13,655 nucleotides of DNA from Spirochaetota bacterium (lineage in GTDB: Bacteria; Spirochaetota; Spirochaetia; DSM-27196; PWMO01): NCBI GenBank assembly GCA_009908925.1, contig JAAAOH010000171.1:1-13655 (forward strand), written 5' to 3'. The notes under the pieces are model-generated. The model worked only from the letters and a program-made list of their open reading frames with translations, did no database searches and was not told where the DNA came from. The translations under genes and the position numbers were made by a program. Positions 1 through 6,878 of the stretch are shown in pieces (positions within the stretch are counted from its first letter, which is position 1; each line of letters starts with the position of its first letter).

Positions 1-120
1 GGGCTCCGACGCATCGAATCCCGGCTCGCTCCGGAGGCTACGGCCCCGTCCTTCGCGGATGGACTCATCGACCAGGTCAAGAACGACCCGCGTGACCGCA
101 TCCGCACCAATCTCAATCAC
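1..120 (-). CDS. Start of an unidentified gene directly downstream of pyp (partial)
   Basis: A reading frame opens with GTG at 120-118, immediately after the pyp stop codon (TAG, 123-121), and stays open for 40 codons to the window edge. It begins MIEIGADAVTRVVLDLVDES (GTG read as Met). An AGAGG inside the last pyp codons can serve as its ribosome binding site, which suggests translational coupling. The codons show the strong first-position G bias of real genes (GCG, GAT, GTC, GAG), and the start of the peptide looks helical. The fragment is too short to recognise. In Halorhodospira and Rhodobacter, pyp lies beside genes for p-coumaroyl-CoA ligase (pcl) and tyrosine ammonia-lyase, which make and activate the chromophore, so pcl is a reasonable guess. 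That guess rests on position, not on a domain. The coding call is moderately sure and the function is open. Confidence 0.55.
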   Translation of the reverse strand, partial: MIEIGADAVTRVVLDLVDESIREGRGRSLRSEPGFDASEP

Positions 121-498
121 CTAAACCCTCTTCACGAACACCCAGTAGCTGTCGCCCGAGAGTGCCTTCTTCATGTGCACCTTCACCTTGGTCGGCTGCA
201 TCTGATAATCGAAGGTGTACTCGAACAGAGAGTTGAGATTCCCGGAGGTAACGCCCTCCTTGAACTTCCCGAAGAACTCATCGGTGTTGGTGCACGGCGC
301 GACATCGCGGAAGAAGTTCTTGCCCTTCACCGCGTCGGGATCCCGCCCGGTGATGTCCGCCTCCGCGGCGTTGTACTGGAGTATCGTGCCGCTCTCGTCG
401 AGCTGAATGGCGCCGAAGGCGAGATCGTCAAGCTCCTTGTCGCCCATATTCGAGAGCGAATTCTCAATATCTTCCTGCCCGAATCTGACGATGTCCAT
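121..498 (-). CDS. pyp: Photoactive yellow protein (blue-light photoreceptor)
   Basis: A soluble PAS-fold photoreceptor of 125 residues that binds p-coumaric acid as a thioester and photocycles under blue light. The length equals that of Halorhodospira halophila PYP, and from memory the two align without a gap at high identity, so residue numbers match. All pocket residues I can check are present: Tyr42, Glu46, Thr50 and Arg52 around the phenolate, Cys69 (in DVAPCT) as the chromophore attachment site, Phe96 and Met100. The C-terminal part, including GNLN, FEYTFDYQM and GDSYWVFVKRV, is nearly unchanged from that protein. The ATG at 498 is chosen because GAGGAG (506-511, complement) lies 7 nt upstream and the product then has exactly the family length; the frame stays open back to 699, but that extension has no PYP homology. 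The gene is divergent from the isocitrate dehydrogenase and probably cotranscribed with the next gene. In other bacteria PYP is linked to blue-light avoidance or gene control; its partner here is unknown. Confidence 0.97.
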   Translation of the reverse strand: MDIVRFGQEDIENSLSNMGDKELDDLAFGAIQLDESGTILQYNAAEADITGRDPDAVKGKNFFRDVAPCTNTDEFFGKFKEGVTSGNLNSLFEYTFDYQMQPTKVKVHMKKALSGDSYWVFVKRV

Positions 499-529
499 GC
501 TGTGTCTCCTCAATTGTTGTCTTGTTAAA

Positions 530-558
530 AGGCTACTATTCGCACAGAGGCGCGTCAA
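530..558 (-). promoter_or_regulatory. Possible pyp promoter
   Basis: On the minus strand TTGACG (558-553) is followed after 17 nt by TAGCCT (535-530). The -35 matches the sigma70 consensus at 5 of 6 positions but the -10 at only 3 of 6. The leader to the pyp ATG would be about 25 nt and would include the GAGGAG site. The -35 lies inside a small inverted repeat, CGCGT-CAA-ACGCG (551-563). A weak call that could equally reflect another sigma factor. Confidence 0.25.
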
Positions 559-588
559 ACGCGAACGGCGCCGCACCTCACCTAAAGC

Positions 589-604
589 ATTATTCCTGAA
601 TAAT
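589..604. promoter_or_regulatory. AT-rich palindrome in the pyp/isocitrate dehydrogenase spacer, likely operator
   Basis: A perfect 7-bp inverted repeat, ATTATTC-CT-GAATAAT, ends 2 bp before the -35 box of the dehydrogenase promoter and lies about 30 bp behind the possible pyp -35. With a 2-nt centre it suits a dimeric DNA-binding protein better than an RNA hairpin. It is strikingly AT-rich for this genome. The position just upstream of a -35 box suits an activator of the dehydrogenase gene or a shared regulator of both genes. The binding protein is not identified. Confidence 0.45.
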
Positions 605-606
605 AC

Positions 607-635
607 TTCACATTTATGGTCAGGTTTTGTATGTT
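607..635 (+). promoter_or_regulatory. Sigma70-like promoter of the isocitrate dehydrogenase gene
   Basis: TTCACA (607-612) and TATGTT (630-635) are separated by the ideal 17 nt, matching the consensus at 5 of 6 and 4 of 6 positions. Transcription would start near 642, giving a leader of about 48 nt that ends in a GAGGAG ribosome binding site. This supports the ATG at 690 as the true start, since the in-frame ATG at 627 lies inside the promoter. Confidence 0.55.
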
Positions 636-689
636 GGGGCGACCACCGCGGTACGGCGGCTGGAGAATACACGAACGAGGAGACAGAAC

Positions 690-2144
<1,455 letters not shown>

Positions 2145-2151
2145 CCCCCGA

Positions 2152-2207
2152 CGCTCCCGGGCTTCACCCCCGCGGCCCGGGAGCACGCCTTCACAAGCTC
2201 GTTTTTT
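2152..2207 (+). terminator. Hairpin downstream of the isocitrate dehydrogenase gene
   Basis: A perfect GC-rich stem, GCTCCCGGGC (2153-2162) pairing with GCCCGGGAGC (2175-2184), with a 12-nt loop, starts 8 nt after the stop codon. A run of six T (2202-2207) follows only 17 nt beyond the stem, so this is not a textbook intrinsic terminator. It may still stop or pause transcription before the downstream regulator, which has its own -10 box. Confidence 0.5.
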
Positions 2208-2240
2208 GGCAACTCGCGCCGCTTTCGGCTTACGTAGCCG

Positions 2241-2263
2241 CCGGATTTGGGGTTATAATCCGG
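2241..2263. promoter_or_regulatory. Inverted repeat over a -10 box: likely TetR-family operator
   Basis: CCGGATT (2241-2247) and AATCCGG (2257-2263) form a perfect 7-bp inverted repeat with a 9-nt spacer. The right arm overlaps a consensus -10 hexamer TATAAT (2254-2259). No good -35 is visible at 16 to 18 nt upstream. Transcription would start near 2266, about 45 nt before the TetR-family ATG. A repressor bound here would block its own promoter, the usual arrangement for this family. Confidence 0.5.
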
Positions 2264-2310
2264 AATGGAGATATGACGGGTCGACCCCGGAGACCACGCG
2301 GAGTGCGGGA

Positions 2311-2952
2311 ATGTCACAACAGCAGCTTCGAAGAAACTCGTACCATCACGGTAATCTCAAACAGGCACTCATAGAGGCCGCCACCGAAATGATTCTCGAT
2401 TCGGGCATTGCGTCGGTGACAATGCGGGCGCTGGCCCGCCGGGTAGGCGTCTCGCCGGCGGCCTATGCCTACCATTTCCCCGACAAGAGCTCCCTCCTCA
2501 TGGCGATTGCCACCGAAGGATTTCGCAAACTGAACGCCCATTTCGAGCCGGCTCGCGGCGTCGATGATCCCCGGGAGCGCCTGCACGTGCTCGGAGAGCG
2601 CTATATTGATTTCGCGCTGACCTATCCAGGCCATTATCGCGTGATGTTCGGAGATCACTCGGCCCTCGACGCCAGCAGTCCCGACGAAGACTTTGTCACC
2701 GAGTCGGGCGCAGCGTTTCGAACGCTTCTGCATGCGATGGAGGCAGTGATGCCGACGGGCGGGGACACCTCAGGCGCACTCGACGGAGCGCTCACGGTGT
2801 GGTCGCAGATCCACGGCGCCGTGCTCCTGTGGAACACGGGTATGTTCCCTCCACCGCTCGAAGAGACAGCCGAGCGCAGCGAGCACGATTTCCGCCGCAT
2901 CACCATCGGGGCCCTGAGCACCACCGTCGCGGGGCTTGCCGCCGGAGGCTGA
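2311..2952 (+). CDS. TetR/AcrR-family regulator with WHG-type C-terminal domain
   Basis: A 213-residue one-component repressor-type protein. The N-terminal DNA-binding domain runs from about residue 10 to 70. It opens with the motif SYHHGNLKQALIEAA, has the helix-turn-helix at about 38-57 (MRALARRVGVSPAAYAYHF) and continues FPDKSSLLMAIATEGF. The C-terminal ligand and dimer domain contains the WxxxHG motif (WSQIHGAVLL, 164-173) and the YIDFALTYPGHYRVMF segment typical of the WHG subgroup. The ligand cannot be predicted. The ATG at 2311 begins where the family does, although its ribosome binding site is weak (GGAG-like bases at 2300-2304); the frame is open upstream but that part resembles nothing and crosses the promoter. 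No target gene follows: the next gene converges from the other strand. Autoregulation through the inverted repeat at 2241-2263 is likely. Confidence 0.9.
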   Translation: MSQQQLRRNSYHHGNLKQALIEAATEMILDSGIASVTMRALARRVGVSPAAYAYHFPDKSSLLMAIATEGFRKLNAHFEPARGVDDPRERLHVLGERYIDFALTYPGHYRVMFGDHSALDASSPDEDFVTESGAAFRTLLHAMEAVMPTGGDTSGALDGALTVWSQIHGAVLLWNTGMFPPPLEETAERSEHDFRRITIGALSTTVAGLAAGG

Positions 2953-2975
2953 AACCGCGCGGAGCGAGTACGCGG

Positions 2976-2991
2976 GAGCTCTCACGAGCTC
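2976..2991. terminator. Small hairpin between convergent genes
   Basis: GAGCTC-TCAC-GAGCTC forms a 6-bp stem with a 4-nt loop in the 57-bp gap between the convergent TetR-family and PilZ genes. It could act in both directions, but neither side has a T run, so terminator function is doubtful. Confidence 0.25.
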
Positions 2992-3009
2992 GTCACGGCA
3001 CACCCCGGA

Positions 3010-3789
3010 CTACCGCGCCACCTGCATGGAAGACAACTCGCGCTCGATCTGCTGCTGCAGATAGCGATGCACGAAGCGGCGGATGCGCGTGCGCGCGTCG
3101 CCGCTACCACGCGGGTCGAACATGACGACGTACACGGTGCCCGCGTCCGATCGTGCACCGGTAACGACACCGGATATGGTCGTCAGGCCGCCGCGCAGCT
3201 TCAGCTGGATGTCCCGCAGGTAGCTCCGCTCGGGGAGGCGGACGAACTCGTCGAAGCTGCAGGCCATGCCCACCGAGCTGATATCCCGCACCACGCCGCT
3301 CTTGAGCTCTCCGCCGATACGTACGTTGAAGGTTGCCGGGGACGCCGGATCCGTCGTTTTTGCCCGGACGTACTTTCGCCTGCCGCGGGCCTCGTTCGCC
3401 TCGAGGACCCGCAGGATGATCTCCGTGCTCTCCTGCAAGCCGAGGGACAACTTCACGAAGCCCGCCGACACGCCGATGTCCATGAGGTACTTCCGGGCGA
3501 GCGCTTCATCGTTGTTGTAGGAGAGAATCCCCACTCGCACGTCGGCATAGCGCGACGATTCAACGACGCCCCGGATGTAGCCTTCCCACTCCGGTTCCTT
3601 GAGTTCGGCATCGATGTTCACGAAGAGAATGGAGTCGGGATAGCGGGCAAGGAGCGCCCGGGCGCGGCGATGGTCCTTGAGCAGGTACACCTCGTACTCG
3701 TGGCGCACCACCTCCCAGATCAGCTCATCCTGCACGACGCTCGGAGGATAAAGAAAAAAGACTTTTCGGCCTTCTATGGACTCACTCAT
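3010..3789 (-). CDS. PilZ-domain c-di-GMP receptor with receiver-like N-terminal domain
   Basis: A 259-residue cytoplasmic protein. Residues 6-130 form an alpha/beta domain (GRKVFFLYPPSV, YPDSILFVNID, VRVGILSYN, DIGVSAGFVKLSLG) that resembles a degenerate response-regulator receiver fold. Residues about 136-250 are a PilZ domain with both c-di-GMP binding motifs intact: RxxxR at 138-142 (RKYVR) and DxSxxG at 169-174 (DISSVG). I recall similar two-part proteins from spirochaetes; PilZ proteins commonly adjust motility or surface functions. It is the last gene of the minus-strand block, 85 bp after the membrane kinase gene. The ATG at 3789 is chosen because similarity starts there and a promoter lies just upstream. 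No ribosome binding site is visible and the predicted leader is only a few bases, so initiation may be leaderless. The frame is open to 3909, but that stretch overlaps the kinase gene. Confidence 0.85.
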   Translation of the reverse strand: MSESIEGRKVFFLYPPSVVQDELIWEVVRHEYEVYLLKDHRRARALLARYPDSILFVNIDAELKEPEWEGYIRGVVESSRYADVRVGILSYNNDEALARKYLMDIGVSAGFVKLSLGLQESTEIILRVLEANEARGRRKYVRAKTTDPASPATFNVRIGGELKSGVVRDISSVGMACSFDEFVRLPERSYLRDIQLKLRGGLTTISGVVTGARSDAGTVYVVMFDPRGSGDARTRIRRFVHRYLQQQIERELSSMQVAR

Positions 3790-3802
3790 GACAGGTTTGT
3801 GC

Positions 3803-3831
3803 AAGATAATAGATTTAATGGATATTTTCAA
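3803..3831 (-). promoter_or_regulatory. Promoter for the PilZ gene
   Basis: On the minus strand TTGAAA is followed after exactly 17 nt by TATCTT, inside an AT-rich stretch that stands out from the surrounding DNA (matches 5 of 6 and 4 of 6). Only 13 nt separate the -10 box from the PilZ ATG at 3789, so the mRNA leader would be about 6 nt. Hexamer positions were read by eye and could be off by a base. Confidence 0.45.
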
Positions 3832-3874
3832 GCCCTCGTTCACGGGCGCCGGCGCGAGGACCAGATCACGCCGA

Positions 3875-4780
3875 TTAGAAACGAAAGACGATCTCGGTTC
3901 CGCAGCCACCGTCGATGGTAATATCCCACCCGCTATGACCGGAGAGGCTTTCCAGGAACGTCATGCCGAATGAGTGATATTTCCCGGACTCCGGCGGCAC
4001 GGGCAACCCCGGACCGTTATCGCGGACCCACAGATACCGGCCCCGGTCGTCTCTGCCGCTGCGCACCTCGATGCGGGGCTCGGAGACCGCCGGCACCGCG
4101 TGCTTAAAGGCGTTTGTGAGAGCCTCGTTGACGACAAGACCGCAGTAGAGAAGTTCGCGGTCTGAGACCTCGAGATCCTCGAGATCGGTCTCGAGCTCCA
4201 CCTCCTGCCCGGGTCGCTCGAAGCTCACTGCAATAGAGTCCACGAGTCGCTTCACGAAATCCCGAAAACCGAGCTCGGCATGCGAGCGAAACAGTTCTTC
4301 CTGCAGAAGCACGAACACACGGACCCGACGCTGCATGTCGGCAACGATCAGACGCTCTTTGGCACCGTTAAGAAATCCCTCCTGTACGCTGAACAGGCTC
4401 AGAAGGGACTGCAGGTTATTCTTCGTGCTGTGCAGGCTCTCATGCAGCAGGAGGTCCTTCTCCTCCGCAAGGCGCCGGGTCAGCCGGAACACCGGTCCGA
4501 GTTGCAGAAGTCCTGTGAACATGAGGATCGATATCAGAAGCGCGATGAGCTCAGGAACGACGTTGAGTTGCGCCGGAAGATCATTCCAGCCCGCGAGAAT
4601 GTGCACGAAGCTCGTAATGCGCCGAACGGCCATGAGCACGATGGCGACGGCCACGAGAACCCACGGAAGGTATACATGCGTCCGGCGAATATTGAGGACG
4701 GCGACAACAGCCGCGGCCAGCTGGAGAAGAATCGACGCGCCGAGAACAAGCACAACCACGGGGGAGCCGGTGATGACCAT
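3875..4780 (-). CDS. Membrane-bound histidine kinase, HisKA_2 type
   Basis: A 301-residue sensor kinase. Three hydrophobic helices occupy about 6-30, 36-58 and 74-95, with very short loops and no periplasmic sensor domain. Then come the phosphoacceptor helix with His117 in HESLHSTKNNLQSLL (113-127), and an ATP-binding domain with N box NEALTNAFKHA (218-228), G1 box DNGPGL (254-259) and FGMTFLESL (271-279). The usual HHRxKNN of this family reads LHSTKNN here: the second histidine is kept, while the first and the following arginine are changed. The ATG at 4780 is fixed as the earliest start by an in-frame TAG directly upstream; its ribosome binding site is poor. The gene follows the PAS kinase by 149 bp and precedes the PilZ gene. 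The input may be membrane state or a partner protein. No response regulator is encoded in the window. Confidence 0.85.
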   Translation of the reverse strand: MVITGSPVVVLVLGASILLQLAAAVVAVLNIRRTHVYLPWVLVAVAIVLMAVRRITSFVHILAGWNDLPAQLNVVPELIALLISILMFTGLLQLGPVFRLTRRLAEEKDLLLHESLHSTKNNLQSLLSLFSVQEGFLNGAKERLIVADMQRRVRVFVLLQEELFRSHAELGFRDFVKRLVDSIAVSFERPGQEVELETDLEDLEVSDRELLYCGLVVNEALTNAFKHAVPAVSEPRIEVRSGRDDRGRYLWVRDNGPGLPVPPESGKYHSFGMTFLESLSGHSGWDITIDGGCGTEIVFRF

Positions 4781-4850
4781 CTACTGTTCATTCTACACCG
4801 GGTGCTCGAAGCGCGCCACTTTGCGGCCCGCAATCGTAGGCGTCGCGCCC

Positions 4851-4882
4851 GGCCGGGGTCGGAGGCCGGGGTCGGAGGCCGG
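4851..4882. repeat. Short GC-rich tandem repeat
   Basis: The 13-bp unit GGCCGGGGTCGGA occurs twice in tandem (4851-4863, 4864-4876), followed by a partial third copy. It lies in the 149-bp gap between the two kinase genes, which holds nothing else I can recognise. It is probably slipped-strand duplication with no clear function. Confidence 0.7.
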
Positions 4883-4929
4883 CGCGCGGCGGCGGTCAGT
4901 CGGGATAAGGGCCGATCTTCCCCGGCGGC

Positions 4930-6129
4930 TCACCCGGCCCTCGCCGGCGCAAGGCTCACCCGCATCACGGCGCCGTCTGCGGACTCGAAGTCGAGCCGTC
5001 CACCGAGCTGGGCCGTGAGCGTTTGCACGAGCTTCAATCCGAGAGACGATCCCCCTGCTGCATCGAATTCTGGGGGCAGACCGGGACCGTTGTCGGAGAC
5101 CACGAGCTCGGTTACGTCCCCGCTGACACGCATACGGACCTTGACCACAGGCCGACCGCTTCGCGGACGCGCATGCTTGATGGCATTGGTAACGAGCTCG
5201 TTTACGATGAGTCCGAAGGGAATGGCGAAGTCCACACCCGCGTGGAGCTCATCGGTATCGAGCTCCAGGGTCAGATCGGAACCGTCGGCGCTCAGTGATT
5301 CGAGGTCCGAACAGAGATCCGAAACGTACTCGGCAATGTCCACCCGGGCGAGGTCGCTGGACCGGTAGAGCTTCTCGTGCACCAGGGCCATTGACCGAAT
5401 CCGATTCTGGCTGACCTGCAGCGCCTGCCTCACCTCGGGATCGGAGAGGTTACCGATCTCGAGACTCAGAATGCTGGAGATGATCTGCATGTTGTTCTTC
5501 ACCCGATGGTGAATCTCCTGCAGGAGCACTTCCTTCTCGCGAAGCGAAGCTTCGACGGCCGCCTCTACGTGCTTGCGCTCACTGATGTCCCGGTAAATGG
5601 CGAAGATCCCAACAATCTGCCCGTCCTCGAAAATCGGACCGCCGAGTATCGACACGTCAAGCTCGGACCCGTCCTTGCCGCTGCGCCGGCTCTCCTTCCG
5701 CACGAACCCGCCAGTCTCGACATTCCGGGAGAGGGTCTGGGCCTCCTGAAACCGCTCCTCGGGAGCGATGAGCTCGTCGATGGTGCGCCCTACTGCTTCC
5801 TCGGCGCTGTAGCCGAACATGCGGACAAACTCCGCGTTCACCCGCAGGACGCGATTCGTCTTATCGGCGAAAATGACCCCTTCCGGGGCGTTCGCGAAGA
5901 GGTTCTCCAGGAAGGACCAGGTGCGGCGTGAGACCGGCGCGGCGGCTCCCGGCCCGGCATCGGCCCCGGCCCAAGTGCGCCGCGCCGGGGCGACTGCGGC
6001 TGCCGGAGCGTCGGCAGCGGCCCCCGTGCATCGGGCAACCACGACCTGGTCGACGGGCAGCGAGCCGGAAACGGCGTCGGAGATCCGCTCGAACAGAGGT
6101 AGCAATTGTTCCGCCCCGTGCCTGGTCAT
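4930..6129 (-). CDS. Soluble PAS-domain histidine kinase, HisKA_2 type
   Basis: A 399-residue cytoplasmic sensor kinase without membrane segments. A short N-terminal region (1-35) and an Ala/Pro-rich linker (about 36-68) precede a PAS domain (about 70-185) that ends in the usual IYRDISERK. The phosphoacceptor motif EIHHRVKNNMQIISSILSLE (205-224, His207/His208) is canonical, and the ATP-binding domain has NELVTNAIKHA (310-320), DNGPGL (346-351) and SSLGLKLVQTL (361-371). Kinases of this type often carry flavin, heme or no cofactor in their PAS domain. The FMN-binding LOV cysteine motif (GxNCRFLQ) is absent, so this is not a LOV light sensor. The ATG at 6129 follows the redoxin stop by 22 bp, implying cotranscription; GGAGG is 14 nt upstream, farther than ideal, so a slightly later start is possible. 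Confidence 0.88.
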   Translation of the reverse strand: MTRHGAEQLLPLFERISDAVSGSLPVDQVVVARCTGAAADAPAAAVAPARRTWAGADAGPGAAAPVSRRTWSFLENLFANAPEGVIFADKTNRVLRVNAEFVRMFGYSAEEAVGRTIDELIAPEERFQEAQTLSRNVETGGFVRKESRRSGKDGSELDVSILGGPIFEDGQIVGIFAIYRDISERKHVEAAVEASLREKEVLLQEIHHRVKNNMQIISSILSLEIGNLSDPEVRQALQVSQNRIRSMALVHEKLYRSSDLARVDIAEYVSDLCSDLESLSADGSDLTLELDTDELHAGVDFAIPFGLIVNELVTNAIKHARPRSGRPVVKVRMRVSGDVTELVVSDNGPGLPPEFDAAGGSSLGLKLVQTLTAQLGGRLDFESADGAVMRVSLAPARAG

Positions 6130-6151
6130 TTCTGCACTTGGCGCCTCCGCT

Positions 6152-6733
6152 TCAGCTCAGGCCGAAGAAGCCCGGCTCTTTGCCCGGCTTCCATTTTATA
6201 TTGCAGCCGACGGACGGCGTCTGGTCGGACGGAACCTGCTCGCCGCGGGCCACGCGGTCGACCGCGTTGGCGAGGTCTTTGCCGGTTACCGGAACATCAT
6301 TCGACGGCCGGCTCGAGTCGAACTGCCCGCGGTAGACGAGGCGGTGGCCCGGGTCGAAGAGGAAGAAATCCGGCGTGCAGGCGGCCTGGTAGCGCCGCGC
6401 GACATCCTGCGTCTCGTCGAAAAGATAGGGGAAGCTGAAATCGTTCTCCGCGGCAAACCGCTTCATGTGGGCGGGGTCATCCTGCGGATGGGCCTCTGTG
6501 TCGTTCGAGCTGATCGCAACGACCGCCACGCCCTTGTCCTGATAGTCCCGCGCCTGTCGCGAGAACTCCGGTATGATGTGTTTCACGAACGGGCAGTGGT
6601 TGCAGATGAACACAACGAGAAGCGGGCGGCCGGCGTAATCGGCGCTGGAATGCATTGCACCGTCGTAGTCGGGGAGCAAGAACTCGGGAAGCTGTGTGCC
6701 GAGCTCTACCATGGTCGACGGGGTTTCAGCCAT
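6152..6733 (-). CDS. Thioredoxin-fold (redoxin) protein with CNHC motif
   Basis: A 193-residue cytoplasmic protein of the AhpC/TSA-like thioredoxin superfamily. The CxxC pair is Cys44-Cys47 in the motif CNHCPFVKH (44-52), which defines a well-spread but poorly characterised group. Other group features are VVAISSND (71-78), FPYLFDETQDVA (101-112), ACTPDFFLFD (118-127), LVYRGQFDSSRP (132-143) and the C-terminal GCNIKWK (176-182). There is no signal peptide. The exact substrate is unknown; thiol-disulfide exchange or peroxide reduction is inferred. A GTG at 6736 and an ATG at 6733 are adjacent; the ATG is preferred because AAGGAGG (6739-6745, complement) then sits 5 nt away rather than 2. A possible promoter, TTGACC-N18-CATCCT (6790-6761, complement), is weak. 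The PAS kinase follows after 22 bp, so redox state might be its input, which is speculation. Confidence 0.88.
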   Translation of the reverse strand: MAETPSTMVELGTQLPEFLLPDYDGAMHSSADYAGRPLLVVFICNHCPFVKHIIPEFSRQARDYQDKGVAVVAISSNDTEAHPQDDPAHMKRFAAENDFSFPYLFDETQDVARRYQAACTPDFFLFDPGHRLVYRGQFDSSRPSNDVPVTGKDLANAVDRVARGEQVPSDQTPSVGCNIKWKPGKEPGFFGLS

Positions 6734-6812
6734 CACGTCCTCCTTGACGACACTGGGTAGAGGATGCGCATATCAGGCGGAAGAGGTCAAGAATCGCGAG
6801 GCGGCACCGGAT

Positions 6813-6848
6813 ATACGTAGGGCCCGACGTCATCGCCGGGCCCTGTAT
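6813..6848. terminator. GC-rich hairpin after the FMN-binding protein gene
   Basis: AGGGCCCG (6819-6826) pairs perfectly with CGGGCCCT (6837-6844) around a 10-nt loop. ATAC (6813-6816) and GTAT (6845-6848) extend the stem past a 2-nt bulge. It lies about 30 bp downstream of the FMN-binding protein stop codon on the minus strand. No T run follows, so a role as terminator or mRNA 3' end is only likely, not certain. The rest of the 145-bp gap has no other feature except the weak redoxin promoter. Confidence 0.45.
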
Positions 6849-6878
6849 GGTTGTCGTACGTACTCTACACCTGCCGCG

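Noticed and set aside
175..528. Plus-strand open frame antisense to pyp
   Set aside because: It is the complement of a gene whose protein is unmistakable; it has no recognisable motif and no ribosome binding site.
627..689. Upstream ATG for icd at 627
   Set aside because: It lies within the -35/-10 region of the predicted promoter and lacks a ribosome binding site, whereas 690 has GAGGAG and starts where the family does.
3790..3909. Longer N-terminus of the PilZ gene
   Set aside because: The added 40 residues overlap the end of the kinase gene and the AT-rich promoter, and look non-coding.
4930..6129. LOV-type light sensing by the PAS kinase
   Set aside because: The cysteine-containing LOV signature is missing from the PAS domain, so no light role can be assigned despite the nearby pyp.
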